Of a stretch of 5,655 nucleotides of DNA, positions 5,011-5,655 are shown one piece after another (the first letter of the stretch is position 1; every line of letters starts with the position of its first letter). A program made the translations under genes and the position numbers. Origin of the DNA: Syntrophobacterales bacterium. Its GTDB lineage: Bacteria; Desulfobacterota; Desulfobaccia; Desulfobaccales; 0-14-0-80-60-11. The notes under the pieces were generated by a model that saw only the letters and a program-made list of their open reading frames with translations, did no database searches and had not been told where the DNA came from. Location of the stretch: contig JAGVPN010000143.1 of the NCBI GenBank assembly GCA_020052215.1, positions 1-5,655 of the forward strand. The letters are read 5' to 3'.

Positions 5011-5655
5011 ATGAAACAGCTATGGGTCAAAATTGACCCCTGGGACAAAAAGCTTGTGACCACTGCCCTGGAGAGCGGGGCGGACGCGGTGTGGGTTCCC
5101 CAGGGCCGGATTGAGGAGGTTAAGGCCCTGGGACTCATCACCGTGGTGGCGCCGGACGGCGACCTGGTGCCGGGCCAAGACGTCCAGGAAGTGGCGATTT
5201 CCAGCACCGCGGATGAACCCGAGGTCATCCGCCTGGCCCGCCAGGGACCGGTGGTGGTGCACACCCCCGACTGGACCATCATCCCTTTGGAAAACCTGGT
5301 GGCCCAGAGTCACAACATCTTCGTGGAAGTGAAAGATGAGGACGCGGCCCGCACCGCCCTGGGAGTGCTGGAAAAGGGGGTGGACGGCCTGGTGGTCGCG
5401 GAGGCCACGCCGGCCATGATCAAAACCATCGCCCGCCTGGTGAAGGACGCTTCGCCGCCGGTTAGGTTGACCACCGCCAGGATCACCCGCCTGCGATCTC
5501 TGGGGATGGGCGACCGGGTCTGCGTGGATACCTGCAGCAACCTGGCCCCGGGGGAGGGGATGCTGGTGGGCAACTCCTCGGGGGGCCTGTTCCTGGTGCA
5601 CGCCGAATCCCTGGAAAACCCTTACGTCGCCCCCCGGCCCTTCCGGGTCAACGCC
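5011..5655 (+). CDS. aroB': 3-dehydroquinate synthase II (archaeal-type), 5' part
   Basis: 215 codons are visible before the window ends in an open frame. The product belongs to the DHQS II family (MJ1249-like), which uses NAD to deaminate oxidatively and cyclise ADH to 3-dehydroquinate. Family blocks are LVTTALESGAD (15-25), DWTIIPLENL (87-96), GVDGLVV (123-129), GMGDRVCVDTCS (165-176), GEGMLVGNSS (181-190) and NPYVAPRPFRVNA (203-215). The N-terminal half is shorter than in the archaeal proteins I recall, notably between residues 60 and 87; the rest of the gene lies beyond the edge. The ATG at 5011 has GGAAGGAAG upstream (4997-5005). It lies 27 nt after aroA' and is almost certainly cotranscribed under the same attenuator. 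This enzyme is unrelated in sequence to ordinary AroB. Confidence 0.93.
   Translation, partial: MKQLWVKIDPWDKKLVTTALESGADAVWVPQGRIEEVKALGLITVVAPDGDLVPGQDVQEVAISSTADEPEVIRLARQGPVVVHTPDWTIIPLENLVAQSHNIFVEVKDEDAARTALGVLEKGVDGLVVAEATPAMIKTIARLVKDASPPVRLTTARITRLRSLGMGDRVCVDTCSNLAPGEGMLVGNSSGGLFLVHAESLENPYVAPRPFRVNA

Overview
The window looks like chromosomal DNA of a Deltaproteobacterium / Desulfobacterota, possibly of the Desulfobacca type. This is an inference from the gene content: a DUF3786 protein, a PAS protein with a C-terminal CxxC...CxxC module, archaeal-type shikimate entry genes, a tmRNA tag ending YALAA, and GC-rich coding DNA on the right. No taxonomic marker was searched.

Layout, left to right. 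(1) Positions 1-1400, minus strand: an overlapping two-gene unit, an AAA/ABC-type ATPase (186-1400) followed by the start of a TOPRIM-like partner that runs off the left edge. This part is visibly less GC-rich than the right half and lies just downstream of the tmRNA 3' end, a classic island integration site. (2) 1566-1982, minus strand: a complete ssrA (tmRNA) gene with its own promoter and a perfect intrinsic terminator. (3) 2071-2454: a 384-bp MITE-like inverted-repeat element with no gene of its own. Its right terminal repeat supplies the stop codon of the next gene. (4) 2448-3790, minus strand: a probable operon of a PAS/zinc-ribbon-like protein and a DUF3786 protein. (5) 3923-5655, plus strand: a promoter, a transcription attenuator with a leader peptide packed with Phe and Tyr codons, then aroA' (ADH synthase) and the 5' part of aroB' (3-dehydroquinate synthase II).

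The most striking element is the attenuator. A 27-residue leader ORF (3977-4060) holds Phe-Tyr-Phe-Ser-Tyr-Tyr-Tyr-Phe. Its stop codon lies inside a strand that can pair either backward (leader hairpin) or forward (18 of 20 pairs with 4087-4106, an antiterminator). The forward pairing is incompatible with the perfect 11-bp intrinsic terminator at 4092-4130. This is the logic of ribosome-mediated attenuation. It would make the DAHP-independent route to 3-dehydroquinate (aspartate semialdehyde plus 6-deoxy-5-ketofructose 1-phosphate) respond to charged tRNA-Phe and tRNA-Tyr.
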